Shown: positions 16,594-25,319, counted from the first letter of the stretch. The stretch: DNA of 64,000 nt from Acidobacteriota bacterium (GCA_016703965.1 JADJBB010000021.1:930001-994000), one strand, 5' to 3'. Numbers and translations: made by a program. The notes: generated by a model from the letters alone, not told the origin.

Positions 16594-17409
16594 TCACCGC
16601 TTCGACGTTTGTTCCGATCCGACGATGCAGATCTTATTGTCATTGGCGAGCTTCAGCATTTCCTCCCGGTCGAATATCAGTGTTTTATCCGCAGTCACGC
16701 TCAGACATGTCGCTCCGGCTTCGATCATTGTGCGGATGGTTGGCGTTCCAACAACTGGAACATCGAAACGCATGTCCTGGTCGGGTTTGGCGACTTTTAC
16801 GACGGTGAGCTTACCGTTGGCAAGTTCGCCCGCCCGCTTGATGGTCGCATCTGTACCTTCCATGGCCTCGATCGCCACACAGGCTTTGCCGCGGACGACG
16901 ATCGTTTGGCCGAGGTCGAGGCGGGCGATCTCGTCGGCAATGTGGAGGCCGTATTCAATGTTTTCGAGCTCAACATCTGAGGGCTCGCGTTTTGTCAGTA
17001 CGCCGCCGGATGCAACGTGGTCCTGAACGAAAAATGTTGAATCGATCAGCTCGATCCCGTCCTTACCGAGTTCGTTTGCGATCCCGCCGATCAAGGCGTC
17101 AGTGTTGCGGCGAGGCAGATTCCATAACATTTTGACCATTCGCATATCAGGGATCGCTCCCGAAAATAGCTGAACGTGTTTCACCTGGCCAGCCATCATC
17201 GCCCTTTCGACGCCGTTGGTTTTGAAATACGAGATCATTTTCCCAAGCTGGCCGATGCCGACCCACGTGACATTCTCAGCCGCCTGATCGATCTGCGGAT
17301 CGGTCTCTTCCTTGATCGCGACCACAAAGAGCTCAACTCCGGCTTTTTTAGCGCCGTGGGCGACAAGGAAGGGAAACTGGCCGTTGCCGGCGATGAGTCC
17401 GTATTTCAT
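16594..17409 (-). CDS. lpxI: UDP-2,3-diacylglucosamine pyrophosphatase LpxI
   Basis: A 271-residue protein of the LpxI (DUF1009) family, which hydrolyses UDP-2,3-diacylglucosamine to lipid X and UMP in lipid A synthesis, replacing LpxH. Recognisable segments are the N-terminal YGLIAGNGQFPFLVA, GVERAMMAGQVKH, and the C-terminal GTPTIRTMIEAGATCLSV. Length matches the family. It is the only lipid A gene here apart from lpxK at 29.7 kb, so Lpx genes are dispersed. The upstream neighbour is the transposase unit, whose inverted-repeat arm begins only 19 nt from the lpxI start and may separate it from its promoter. Confidence 0.9.
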   Translation of the reverse strand: MKYGLIAGNGQFPFLVAHGAKKAGVELFVVAIKEETDPQIDQAAENVTWVGIGQLGKMISYFKTNGVERAMMAGQVKHVQLFSGAIPDMRMVKMLWNLPRRNTDALIGGIANELGKDGIELIDSTFFVQDHVASGGVLTKREPSDVELENIEYGLHIADEIARLDLGQTIVVRGKACVAIEAMEGTDATIKRAGELANGKLTVVKVAKPDQDMRFDVPVVGTPTIRTMIEAGATCLSVTADKTLIFDREEMLKLANDNKICIVGSEQTSKR

Positions 17410-17427
17410 AAATGCAGAAAATATGCG

Positions 17428-18128
17428 GAAGCCCGCACGAAGTAAGGGCTCCCCTGTGCGATCAAACGGGTAAAGGTCTGAGGAAGGCCGCCAAACCTAA
17501 TCGAGCAGCTCAAACGGCCCATCGCCCTGTTGATTCAAAACGTAATCTATTGCTGCGGCGACGTGTCGTGGTTTCCACAGGTAGCGTCTGCTCCTTCCCC
17601 TCGACCAAATCCTTGTCTCTGTCGAAACCAATCCCTTTTCCCGCAAATGCTTTGTTGCGTTGGCCTTAAGCGCGTCCGTCAATCGTTCAGGTTCCGTTTG
17701 CGCCGAAACAACCACGTGGACGTGATTTGTTCGGGCATTTACCGCTCGAAGCAGGTATTCACGTCGCTCGGACAATTCGGTGATCGCATATTCCACGGTC
17801 AACCGCATTGGGTCGCTTAGTATAAACGGCTTTTGCTTCGCCCGTTCTAACATTGCTGCGGCGAGCGACGGATTAGGACGGATCTTTTCCCTGCCATAAT
17901 GGTTACGTCCGTCTCGGGCAACGGCGAAACGTTCATCGCCATGAAGCCAGGTTCCGAACGTTCTAAATGTCAGCAGATAGGCTATTGGAAAAATATTCTC
18001 TTCGTAGACCTCGAATCCGTAGTCGTCGAGCATAGATGAGAGTATATAAGGAAACTGTTTTGTTTCGTAGTCGTCGCAGGAACCCGGCTGATCCAATGCG
18101 TAGGGAGCCCTTACTTCGTGCGGGCTTC
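17428..18128 (-). mobile_element. RAYT transposase unit flanked by inverted repeats
   Basis: Identical 26-nt inverted arms, GAAGCCCGCACGAAGTAAGG plus six further matched bases, lie at 17428-17453 and 18103-18128. Similarity continues inward for about 20 nt with gaps. The arms enclose a REP-associated tyrosine transposase gene. An orphan pair with the same layout but no gene is at 42816-42919. No target-site duplication was identified. Confidence 0.75.
17497..18033 (-). CDS. REP-associated tyrosine transposase (Y1/HUH, IS200-like)
   Basis: A single-strand DNA transposase of the HUH superfamily. From ATG 18033 it has 178 residues: YLLTFRTFGTWLHGDERF (19-36), the HUH motif in NHVHVVV (H104 and H106), WSRGRSRRYLWKPRH, and the catalytic Tyr164 in AAIDYVLNQQGD. 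The size and lack of TnpB suggest a domesticated RAYT rather than an active IS200. The frame remains open upstream to 18189, but that part reads through the repeat arm (SPHEVRAP), so I take the inner start; there is no clear ribosome binding site. RAYTs mobilise REP/REPIN palindromes, which fits the flanking arms. Confidence 0.85.
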   Translation of the reverse strand: MLDDYGFEVYEENIFPIAYLLTFRTFGTWLHGDERFAVARDGRNHYGREKIRPNPSLAAAMLERAKQKPFILSDPMRLTVEYAITELSERREYLLRAVNARTNHVHVVVSAQTEPERLTDALKANATKHLREKGLVSTETRIWSRGRSRRYLWKPRHVAAAIDYVLNQQGDGPFELLD

Positions 18129-18220
18129 TGCATCTCCAGTCAAAACATTCCGCTCTGATTTGCGTATCAACCATCGTTTTTGTTTTCATTAGGATATTCC
18201 GTCCTCAACAGAGAAAAAAT

Positions 18221-21200
18221 ATGATCAAAATGCTTGGCTTCGCGGCTCTCGTTCTGTCCGTTTGTTCGTCCGTTTTGTTTGCTCAGGCTCCGTCGCCGTA
18301 TATGACCGAGCCGTCATTGTCGCCTGACCGAAAGGAGATCGCATTTGTTTCGGGCGGCGATATTTGGTCGGTTTCGGCTGAGGGCGGAGCAGCGAGGCTA
18401 CTGGTTTCGCATCCGGCGAATGAATCTAAGCCCCTTTTCTCACCTGACGGCAAATGGCTGGCATTCACCTCGAACCGCACAGGGAACGGCGATATTTATC
18501 TTCTTGAGATCGAAACAGGAAGTCTGAGACGCCTGACGTTTGACGATTTGAACGAAAATCTCGACGCGTGGTCGCGTGACGGCAAATGGATCTATTTCTT
18601 CTCGAGCAGCCGCGATATCGCGGGGATGAATGATATTTACCGCATTCCGGCTAGCGGCGGAACGGCGATGCAGATCAGCTCCGATCGATTTACGAATGAG
18701 TTCGAATCGACGCCGCTGGCAGACGGCTCGATAATCTTTGCAGCTCGCGGAAATTCCGCATCGCAATGGTGGCGTCGCGGCCGCAGCCACCTGGACGAGA
18801 GCGAATTGTGGCAGAAAACGGGCGATACCTATACCCAGCTAACCCAACGCGGAGCAAAGCAAATGTGGCCGATGGCGACGGCTGATGGCTCGAAACTTTA
18901 CTTCGTATCAGACCGCACCGGCCCTCAAAACATTTGGTCGATGCCGAAGGGCGGAGCGGCGAAACAGATCACGAATTTCACCGACGGCCGGGTGCTGTGG
19001 GCAAGTTTATCCTTTGACGGGACGGAAATAGTTTTCGAGCGAAACTTCCATATATGGAAAATGAAGGCCGAAGGCGGCAAGCCGCAGGAACTCGCGATCA
19101 CGCTCCGCGGTGCGGCATCGAGCCCGATGATCGAGCGGCTCAATCTGTCGACCCAGGCCGGCGAACTCGCTCTCTCACCCGACGGCAAAAAGGTTGCAGT
19201 CGTATCACACGGGGAGATCTTTGCTGCTTCATCAAAAGACGGCGGCGAGGCGGTTCGCATCACGCATACTGTCGCTCCGGAATCGAACGTGGCGTGGTCG
19301 CCGGACAGCAAAAGGCTGGTCTATTCATCAGAACGCGGCGGGGCTTACGAGATATTTCAGTACGATTTCTCAACCGAAACCGAGACCCAGCTGACGCGAG
19401 GAACTAACGAAGATATCGCTCCGGCGTTCTCGCCTGATGGCAAGACGCTGGCATTTGTCAGAAATGCACGTGCGATATTTACCTACAATATCGAGACCAA
19501 GGTCGAAAAAGAACTTTGTAAGACGTACACCGATACAGCACCACTCGGCGGAGACTCCTTCAAGTGGTCGCCGGACGGCAAATGGATCGCGTTTCTGACG
19601 GCGTCCCCACTTACACGGTCATACACCAACGTTAGCGTAGTGCCGGCGAGCGGCGGCGAGGCAAAGCCTATCAGCTTTCTTTCTAACTCGAACGCCGGGT
19701 CGATAGCCTGGAGTGCAGATGGTTCCTACATCCTTTACGGCTCAAGCCAACGGACGGAGGATGGAATGATCGCTCGTATCGATCTCAAGCTACGGACACC
19801 AAAATTCCGCGAGGATCAGTTCCGCGATCTCTTTAAGCAGGAAAATCCGCGTGATAAGCCGGCCGGTCCGCCTGCGTCACCTCAGCCGTCGCCGGCTGCA
19901 ACGCCGGCCGCGGAGAAAAAGGATGAATCGAAGGCGACGGAGATCGTGTTCGAGGACATTCGAAAGCGATTGAGCTTTATCAATACCGGCGTCAATAACA
20001 ACGGCGTCATCATTAGTCCGGACGGCAAAACGCTGCTCATACTCGGATCGGCCGAGGGGCAATTCAATTTCTATACGATGTCGCTAGATGAGCTCGCGAC
20101 AGATACGGCTGTCCGGCAATTGACGTCGACGCCCGGATTCAAATCGCAGGCCCAGTTTTCGCTTGACAGCAAAGAGGTTTACTACGTCGAGAATGGCCGC
20201 ATTAGCATTGTGAGTCTCGACCGCCGCGACGTTCGGCCTCTTAATGTCAGCATGGACATGAACGTGAATTTTGCTCAGGAAAAGATTGAGGTTTTCAAGC
20301 AGGGTTGGCGCTACATGCGTGACAATTTTTACGACGACAAATTCCACGGTACGGACTGGAATGCCGTTAAGAAAACCTACGAGCCGCTGATCGCGGGGGC
20401 TCGAACGATGGACGAAGTCCGCCGTTTGATGAACATGATGGTCGGCGAGCTCAATGCTTCGCACCTCGGCGTCGGCGGGCCATCGGGATTTACGGCGACG
20501 ACGGTCGGGAAGCTGGGCCTGAGATTCGATCGCAGCGAATACGAGACAAATGGCCGTTTGAAGGTGACTGAGGTGATCACTCTTAGCCCGGCAGCGGTTT
20601 CGAAAGGTATAGCGGTCGGCGATTATCTTCTCAGCGTTGGTGGGACAAAGATCGGAGCCGGCGTCAACATCGACGAGCTGCTCGAAGGCAAAGTTGGCAA
20701 GCGTGTGGAACTTGAATTTTCTTCCGCAGCTGACGGCTCGAGCAAACGCGGGGTCGTATTAAAGCCCATTTCGACCGCTGCTGAGAAAAGCCTGCTTTAC
20801 CGTCAATGGGTCGAGAGCAATCGAGCGTATGTCGAAAAAGTCAGCGGTGGAAAGCTTGGTTATGTTCACCTGCCTGATATGTCCCAGGGCTCGCTGAATC
20901 AGCTCTACATCGACCTCGATGTGGAAAATCAGGCAAAACAGGGCGTTGTGATCGATATTCGCAATAACAACGGCGGATTTATCAATCCGTACGTGATCGA
21001 CGTTTTGGCCCGAAAGGGATATCTGACGATGCACGAACGCGGGCTGTGGGAAGTACCCGCTCGTTCCGCACTAGGACAGCGGGCACTCGAACGGCCGACG
21101 GTTCTGGTCACAAATCAGCATTCACTCTCGGATGCCGAAGACCTGACCGAAGGCTATAAATCGCTAAAACTCGGTAAGGTTGTCGGCGAACCGACATCAG

Positions 21201-21406
21201 GCTGGATCATATTCACATGGAACACGACTCTTTTTGACGGAACTACGTTCAGGCTGCCGCGGCAGTTGATACGCGGTTCGGACGGCAAGAATATGGAACT
21301 GAATCCGCGAACGCCGGACATTCCGGTCACCAGGCCGATCGGCGAGACGTTGACCGGTAGGGATTCGCAGCTCGATAGAGCGGTGAAGGAGCTGTTGGGG
21401 AGTTAA
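18221..21406 (+). CDS. Secreted tricorn-like protease (beta-propeller, PDZ, S41 domain)
   Basis: A 1061-residue protein with signal peptide (about 1-22, LFAQAP). Residues 25-560 carry repeated TolB/WD-like blades (SPDGKWLAFTS, WSPDSKRLVYSS, FSPDGKTLAFV). A Pro/Ala linker (about 545-570) leads to a second propeller part; a tricorn core, a PDZ domain (about 760-845) and an S41 domain follow. S747-H748 in NASHLG and S970-D971 in HSLSDAED correspond to the tricorn catalytic Ser/His and nucleophile Ser-Asp, at nearly the same positions as in Thermoplasma tricorn. It would degrade peptides, but in the periplasm rather than the cytosol. Monocistronic, followed by a hairpin. Confidence 0.92.
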   Translation: MIKMLGFAALVLSVCSSVLFAQAPSPYMTEPSLSPDRKEIAFVSGGDIWSVSAEGGAARLLVSHPANESKPLFSPDGKWLAFTSNRTGNGDIYLLEIETGSLRRLTFDDLNENLDAWSRDGKWIYFFSSSRDIAGMNDIYRIPASGGTAMQISSDRFTNEFESTPLADGSIIFAARGNSASQWWRRGRSHLDESELWQKTGDTYTQLTQRGAKQMWPMATADGSKLYFVSDRTGPQNIWSMPKGGAAKQITNFTDGRVLWASLSFDGTEIVFERNFHIWKMKAEGGKPQELAITLRGAASSPMIERLNLSTQAGELALSPDGKKVAVVSHGEIFAASSKDGGEAVRITHTVAPESNVAWSPDSKRLVYSSERGGAYEIFQYDFSTETETQLTRGTNEDIAPAFSPDGKTLAFVRNARAIFTYNIETKVEKELCKTYTDTAPLGGDSFKWSPDGKWIAFLTASPLTRSYTNVSVVPASGGEAKPISFLSNSNAGSIAWSADGSYILYGSSQRTEDGMIARIDLKLRTPKFREDQFRDLFKQENPRDKPAGPPASPQPSPAATPAAEKKDESKATEIVFEDIRKRLSFINTGVNNNGVIISPDGKTLLILGSAEGQFNFYTMSLDELATDTAVRQLTSTPGFKSQAQFSLDSKEVYYVENGRISIVSLDRRDVRPLNVSMDMNVNFAQEKIEVFKQGWRYMRDNFYDDKFHGTDWNAVKKTYEPLIAGARTMDEVRRLMNMMVGELNASHLGVGGPSGFTATTVGKLGLRFDRSEYETNGRLKVTEVITLSPAAVSKGIAVGDYLLSVGGTKIGAGVNIDELLEGKVGKRVELEFSSAADGSSKRGVVLKPISTAAEKSLLYRQWVESNRAYVEKVSGGKLGYVHLPDMSQGSLNQLYIDLDVENQAKQGVVIDIRNNNGGFINPYVIDVLARKGYLTMHERGLWEVPARSALGQRALERPTVLVTNQHSLSDAEDLTEGYKSLKLGKVVGEPTSGWIIFTWNTTLFDGTTFRLPRQLIRGSDGKNMELNPRTPDIPVTRPIGETLTGRDSQLDRAVKELLGS

Positions 21407-21415
21407 CAAGGAATC

Positions 21416-21476
21416 TGCCACAGAGGAAACGGAGAAAGCTGAGTATTTCTATAGAAACTCAGTGCTCTCTGTGGCA
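21416..21476. terminator. Nested hairpin between convergent genes
   Basis: Outer stem TGCCACAGAG (21416-21425) / CTCTGTGGCA (21467-21476) with an inner CTGAGT...ACTCAG stem. It separates the tricorn-like and GNAT genes. The CCACAGAG ends look like a dispersed repeat as well. Confidence 0.55.
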
Positions 21477-21483
21477 AGAACTT

Positions 21484-21984
21484 CTAGGAAGTTGAAACAA
21501 AGAGTTTTACAGTTTGGTCGCCGTTCGCGATCATTCTGTCGAAGGAGAAACCGAGCTTTTCCAATAAGCTGCCGGACGCGTCGTTGTCGGGCGAAGTAAT
21601 AGCGTAGACCGTAGTAAATTCGAATGTGTCGCGGCCGTATTTCATCATCGCGGCCGCGGATTCGTAGCCAAATCCCTGATGCTCAAATTCCGGTAGGAAC
21701 GCAAAGCCGATATCGGGCCCGGGCAGAGTGTCACGGCGGACAAAACCGCAAATTCCTATCGGTGTTCCGTCTTTAAGCTCAACCGCGTAAAGGCCGTAGC
21801 CGTGATCGCGATAGCTTGTACGATATCGATTCTCGATAAAATCGGCGGCTTCCCACCCGGAACGTACTCCTCGGTCGCCGATGTACTTGATGAATTTAGG
21901 ACTGTTAAGCAGAGCACAAATAAACTCCGCGTCGGAAGCGGAGTTCAATTCGCGAATATTGAGCCTTTCAGTTTGTAGATCCAT
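21484..21984 (-). CDS. GNAT acetyltransferase (RimJ/RimL-like)
   Basis: A 166-residue acetyltransferase: TERLNIRELNSASDAEFICALL at the N-terminus, YAVELKDGTPIGICGFVRR, DIGFAFLPEFEHQGFGYESAAAMM (acetyl-CoA site, Q/R-x-x-G-x-G/A variant HQGFGYE) and ITSPDNDASGSLLEKLGF. It resembles enzymes acetylating ribosomal protein N-termini or amino-acid-derived small molecules; the substrate is unknown. Its ATG follows directly on the lipA stop (TAAATG), so the two are translationally coupled. Confidence 0.88.
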   Translation of the reverse strand: MDLQTERLNIRELNSASDAEFICALLNSPKFIKYIGDRGVRSGWEAADFIENRYRTSYRDHGYGLYAVELKDGTPIGICGFVRRDTLPGPDIGFAFLPEFEHQGFGYESAAAMMKYGRDTFEFTTVYAITSPDNDASGSLLEKLGFSFDRMIANGDQTVKLFVSTS

Positions 21985-22896
21985 TTACTCAGCCTGCTCC
22001 CTCGCATGATAAGAACTCCGCGTCAGCGGCGAAGATTCGACATGTTTGAATCCCATAGCGAGGCCGATGGCTCTCCATTCGGCGAATTCTGCGGGCGTGA
22101 CGTATCGTTCGACGGGCAGGCGTTTTTCGTACGGCTGTAGGTATTGGCCGATGGTCATGATGTCGCAGTAAACGCTGCGGAGGTCTTTCATGAGATCGAC
22201 GACTTCCTCAAAAGTCTCGCCTAGCCCGGCCATTATGCCGCTTTTGGTTTTCATTTCGGGAAATTGGGTGTCGCGGAAATGGGCTGAGCGTTCGAGCAGT
22301 TCGAGCGTTTGGTTGTATTTTGCGTCCGGGCGAACTCGCCGGTAAAGCCGGGCGATCGTTTCGGTATTGTGATTGAGGACGTCCGGGCGAGCGACGAGGA
22401 CGTTGTTTAGAGCAGCTTCATCTCCGTTAAAATCAGGGATCAGCACCTCGACCTTGCAGGTCGGATTCATCTCGCGAACTTTAGTGATCGTCTCCGCCCA
22501 ATGCATCGAACCGCCATCCGGCAGGTCGTCGCGATTTACCGAAGTGATAACAGCGTGTTTGAGGTCGAGATGTTTGACAGCCTCGGCGACGTGGGTTGGT
22601 TCCATCGGGTCGAGATCCATCGGCTTGCCTTTATTGACGGCACAGAATCCGCAATGCCGCGTACACGTATCGCCTCCGAGCATGAATGTCGCGGTCTTGT
22701 CCGTCCAGCATTCGAAAATGTTGGGGCATTTGGCTTCCTGGCAGACGGTGTGCAGATTGAGGCCATCGATCAGTTCGAGGACGGCATTCTGATTCTTCGG
22801 GTCGCCGAGCTTGATCTTGAGCCAGTCGGGCTTCGCGAGTCGGCCACGCTCTTTTCGATTAAGAAATTTTTCGACTAAAACTGTTTCTTCGATCAT
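21985..22896 (-). CDS. lipA: Lipoyl synthase
   Basis: Radical-SAM enzyme inserting two sulfurs into octanoyl groups on lipoate-dependent complexes. The auxiliary [4Fe-4S] cluster cysteines C52, C57 and C63 (CQEAKCPNIFEC) and the radical-SAM CxxxCxxC C78, C82, C85 (CTRHCGFC) are all present. ITSVNRDDLPDGGS, NHNTET and the terminal RSSYHA motif with its conserved Ser are also intact. The 303-residue length is usual. ATG at 22896 was preferred over the upstream one at 22914, which would place the start in the repeat. Followed without gap by the GNAT gene; no lipB is nearby. Confidence 0.95.
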   Translation of the reverse strand: MIEETVLVEKFLNRKERGRLAKPDWLKIKLGDPKNQNAVLELIDGLNLHTVCQEAKCPNIFECWTDKTATFMLGGDTCTRHCGFCAVNKGKPMDLDPMEPTHVAEAVKHLDLKHAVITSVNRDDLPDGGSMHWAETITKVREMNPTCKVEVLIPDFNGDEAALNNVLVARPDVLNHNTETIARLYRRVRPDAKYNQTLELLERSAHFRDTQFPEMKTKSGIMAGLGETFEEVVDLMKDLRSVYCDIMTIGQYLQPYEKRLPVERYVTPAEFAEWRAIGLAMGFKHVESSPLTRSSYHAREQAE

Positions 22897-22912
22897 AAAA
22901 ACTAATTGCCGC

Positions 22913-22975
22913 AAAAAGGCACAAGAAACGCAAAACTAATTATCTCATTTTTGCGTCTTTTGTGCCTTTTTGCAG
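22913..22975. repeat. Hairpin repeat GCCGCAAAAAGGCACAAG...
   Basis: Left part GCAAAAAGGCACAAGAAACG and right part CGTCTTTTGTGCCTTTTTGC form a stem of more than 20 bp with a ~14-nt A/T-rich loop, between sod and lipA. A partial relative (CGCAAAGTCGCAAAGGAGC) is at 31888-31917. It may also terminate sod transcription. Confidence 0.7.
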
Positions 22976-22987
22976 CGGACTCTTCGC

Positions 22988-23593
22988 CTAGCCCAATCGT
23001 GAATTCACAACATCCCAATTGATGTTCGCAAAAAATGCCTCGATATATTTCGGGCGGTCGACCGGGGCGTAGTCTTTGATGAAGGCATGCTCCCAGACGT
23101 CCATGATGAGGATCGGTTTGTACCCGGCGACGTTTCCGGTTTCGTGGAGGTTGATCCAGTGGTTCGAGATCTGTCCGTTTGACGGATCCTGGTAAACCGC
23201 TGCCCAACCTACGCCGCGCATTTTGCCGGTGTTCATGAAATCAGCTTTCCAAACGTCGTAATCGCCAAAGCTGTCGGTCGCCGCATTTACAAACTGATCG
23301 CCCGTTGACGGATCGCCGGTGCCGTGTTTCTGCATGTTTTCGAAGTAATATTCGTGCAGAACCATGCCGTTGTATTCGAAACCAAATCTGCGCTTTAGCT
23401 CGCTGAAAGCGGCTGACTGGGTTGGGTCCAGTGTTCCGGTTCCAATAAGATCGGCGATGCGTTGGTTGAGGACGTTGGTGTTGGTTACGTAGCCCTCGTA
23501 AAGCTTGAAGTGCATGGCCAGCGTCTCGTTCGAGATGCCGGTCAGGTCGCTGAGGTCAAATGTTTTTGCTGTGTATGTCGTGCTTGTTCCCAT
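22988..23593 (-). CDS. sod: Fe/Mn superoxide dismutase
   Basis: Dismutates superoxide. The 201-residue sequence is divergent at the N-terminus, but all four metal ligands fit the family: H28 (MHFKLYEGYV), H80 (MVLHEYYF), D165 and H169 (IMDVWEHAF). WEHAFIKDYAPVDRPKYIEAFFANINWDVV at the C-terminus is typical. No signal peptide, so it is cytoplasmic. AGGAG precedes ATG 23593 at good spacing. The usual paired HH...HH in the first helix is reduced to a single His, so iron versus manganese preference cannot be read. Confidence 0.88.
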   Translation of the reverse strand: MGTSTTYTAKTFDLSDLTGISNETLAMHFKLYEGYVTNTNVLNQRIADLIGTGTLDPTQSAAFSELKRRFGFEYNGMVLHEYYFENMQKHGTGDPSTGDQFVNAATDSFGDYDVWKADFMNTGKMRGVGWAAVYQDPSNGQISNHWINLHETGNVAGYKPILIMDVWEHAFIKDYAPVDRPKYIEAFFANINWDVVNSRLG

Positions 23594-23619
23594 TTTTTCT
23601 CCTGTTTTAACTCAGATCC

Positions 23620-23952
23620 TTATTCTTCAGGCCGCGTTCCGGCGTCGATACCGGCAACGCTTGCCTGGTTGATTACTTTAACGTGTAGGTCGTCTGCGAT
23701 GTGTATTTGGCAAGACAAACGCGTGTGATCGTTGAGATCAGACTTGGACGCAAGAATTCCGGCCTCGGCCTCGAGTATCTCGCCCGGATCGCCCGACAAA
23801 ACCTCGACGCGGCAGGTCGTGCAGCGTGCATTTCCGCCGCAGCGGTGCAGTATGTCGACTCCGTTGTCCTCAAGCGCCAGAACCAGCTTTCGCCCGCTCG
23901 CCGCCTCAAAGGCCACCTGTCCAGCTGCCGTTTCGGCAATGATTTTTGGCAT
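23620..23952 (-). CDS. [2Fe-2S] ferredoxin
   Basis: A 110-residue ferredoxin with the pattern C38-x5-C44-x2-C47-x33-C81 (RCGGNARCTTCRVEV, LSCQIH), the cluster-binding layout of plant/adrenodoxin-type [2Fe-2S] proteins. GGGAGA lies nine bases before ATG 23952. It stands 26 nt upstream of sod on the same strand, so the two are likely one transcript; a link to oxidative stress is possible but inferred only from position. Partner reductase not visible. Confidence 0.88.
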   Translation of the reverse strand: MPKIIAETAAGQVAFEAASGRKLVLALEDNGVDILHRCGGNARCTTCRVEVLSGDPGEILEAEAGILASKSDLNDHTRLSCQIHIADDLHVKVINQASVAGIDAGTRPEE

Positions 23953-24042
23953 TAAAAAATGTCTCCCTGATCGTTAGTTAAGATTGAAAATCGTATATAA
24001 AGAATTTGTCACAATGGCGTGGTGAAAGCAAGACCTATGAGG

Positions 24043-24831
24043 TTAGCGCACCGTTAACATTGATTTTCGCTCGGGCGAAAAGCTGTCGCCTTTGTACAAA
24101 ACCTTTTCCAGAAACAGACCAGACGGCGGTGCTGTGTATTTGGCCGGAACGTCCGACTGAAATTTTAGTAGCCGCTCAAATCCGTCAAAACTGAGATTCC
24201 CACGGCCGACCTCGGCGAGCATTCCGGTGATGCGTCGGACCATTTTCCAGAGGAAATGCGAGGCTCCGATGCGGTAGCAGATCAGGTCGCCGTCGACGAA
24301 GATCTCGGAATGCGTTACCTCAACGACGGTCGATTGGCGTTTGCCTTCTTCGGTTTCGCAGAATGAGCGGAAATCGTGTTTGCCGAGCACTAATTTAGCG
24401 GCCTCAGCCATTGCCTTAGCATCAAGGCGGTCTTTGATCCACCAGACGAAGTTTTTACCGAACGCCGTTCGCCGGGTCGATATTTGATATAGGTAACTTC
24501 TCTCTACCGCATCGTGACGGGCGTGGAATTCGTCCGGGGCATTCGAGACTTTTACGATGTTGATATCGTGCGGCAGCAGGTCGTTGAATTCGTATTGAAT
24601 GGTTCGAGGCGTGAGATCGACCTTGATCTGCGGCACCTTTAGATGGGCGATCTGCCTGATCGCGTGAACGCCGGCGTCAGTTCGTCCCGCTCCAAAAAAA
24701 TCGACGCGTTCCGAGAATAACTGCCGCGCGGCTTCCATGAATTCGCCCTGTATCGACTTCGCATTATGCTGTATCTGCCAGCCGCGATATCGGGTTCCTT
24801 CGTATTCGATCTCTAGTTTCCAGGTTGGCAT
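24043..24831 (-). CDS. truA: tRNA pseudouridine(38-40) synthase
   Basis: Converts U38-U40 in the tRNA anticodon arm to pseudouridine. The catalytic Asp is D52 in GAGRTDAGVHA; YEGTRYRGWQ, the FHARHDAVERSYLYQI segment and FLWKMVRRITG are family hallmarks. Length 262 residues is standard. Its ATG (24831) immediately follows the stop of the thioesterase gene, suggesting coupled translation. No odd features. Confidence 0.95.
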   Translation of the reverse strand: MPTWKLEIEYEGTRYRGWQIQHNAKSIQGEFMEAARQLFSERVDFFGAGRTDAGVHAIRQIAHLKVPQIKVDLTPRTIQYEFNDLLPHDINIVKVSNAPDEFHARHDAVERSYLYQISTRRTAFGKNFVWWIKDRLDAKAMAEAAKLVLGKHDFRSFCETEEGKRQSTVVEVTHSEIFVDGDLICYRIGASHFLWKMVRRITGMLAEVGRGNLSFDGFERLLKFQSDVPAKYTAPPSGLFLEKVLYKGDSFSPERKSMLTVR

Positions 24832-25215
24832 TTATTTTCCTATTGCGACTTTTTCGCGCTTCTCGTTGATGGCGACAAAGATCAGATCGGCGGATGTAAC
24901 CCGAACGACCTCGCCCTTATTCCCAAACCGCTCGGCTTCGACTTCGACATGGACCGTGATCGAGGTCTTGCCGACCTTAACAGTCGTGGCGTAAAAACTG
25001 ACCAGATCGCCGATGAAGACCGGTTCATGAAAAATGACCTCTTTCATCGCCACGGTCACGAAACGCTCGTGTTTTGTATGCCGCACCGCCTCAACGCCGC
25101 CTGCGACGTCGATATAACTGAGGATCACGCCGCCGAAAACGGTGCCGTGAGCGTTAGTATCGCGCGGCATCATCGTCAGGCGAATTGCGGCATCTCTTAT
25201 TTGTTCTTGTTCCAT
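24832..25215 (-). CDS. Hot-dog acyl-CoA thioesterase (YciA/BACH-like)
   Basis: A 127-residue single hot-dog domain. MMPRDTNAHGTVFGGVILSYIDVAG contains the conserved N-x-x-G-x-x-F/GG helix region with the catalytic Asp, and VTVAMKEVIFHEPVFIGDLVSFYA the following strands; both match the cytosolic acyl-CoA hydrolase group. It would hydrolyse medium- or long-chain acyl-CoA to free fatty acid and CoA. Upstream of it lies the hairpin 25237-25319; downstream truA starts with no gap. Confidence 0.88.
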   Translation of the reverse strand: MEQEQIRDAAIRLTMMPRDTNAHGTVFGGVILSYIDVAGGVEAVRHTKHERFVTVAMKEVIFHEPVFIGDLVSFYATTVKVGKTSITVHVEVEAERFGNKGEVVRVTSADLIFVAINEKREKVAIGK

Positions 25216-25236
25216 AGAAATAGTCTATTATGAGAG

Positions 25237-25319
25237 AAATTAACCGCAGATAAACGCAGATGGACACAGATTCGGAGAACTCTTATCTGTGTTCATCTGC
25301 GTTTATCTGCGGTTAATTT
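25237..25319. repeat. GCAGATAAACGCAGAT long hairpin repeat
   Basis: 35-nt arms 25237-25271 and 25285-25319 are almost perfect reverse complements with a 13-nt loop. The right arm overlaps the last nine codons of the hydrolase gene at 25293, so this copy is partly coding. Confidence 0.88.
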
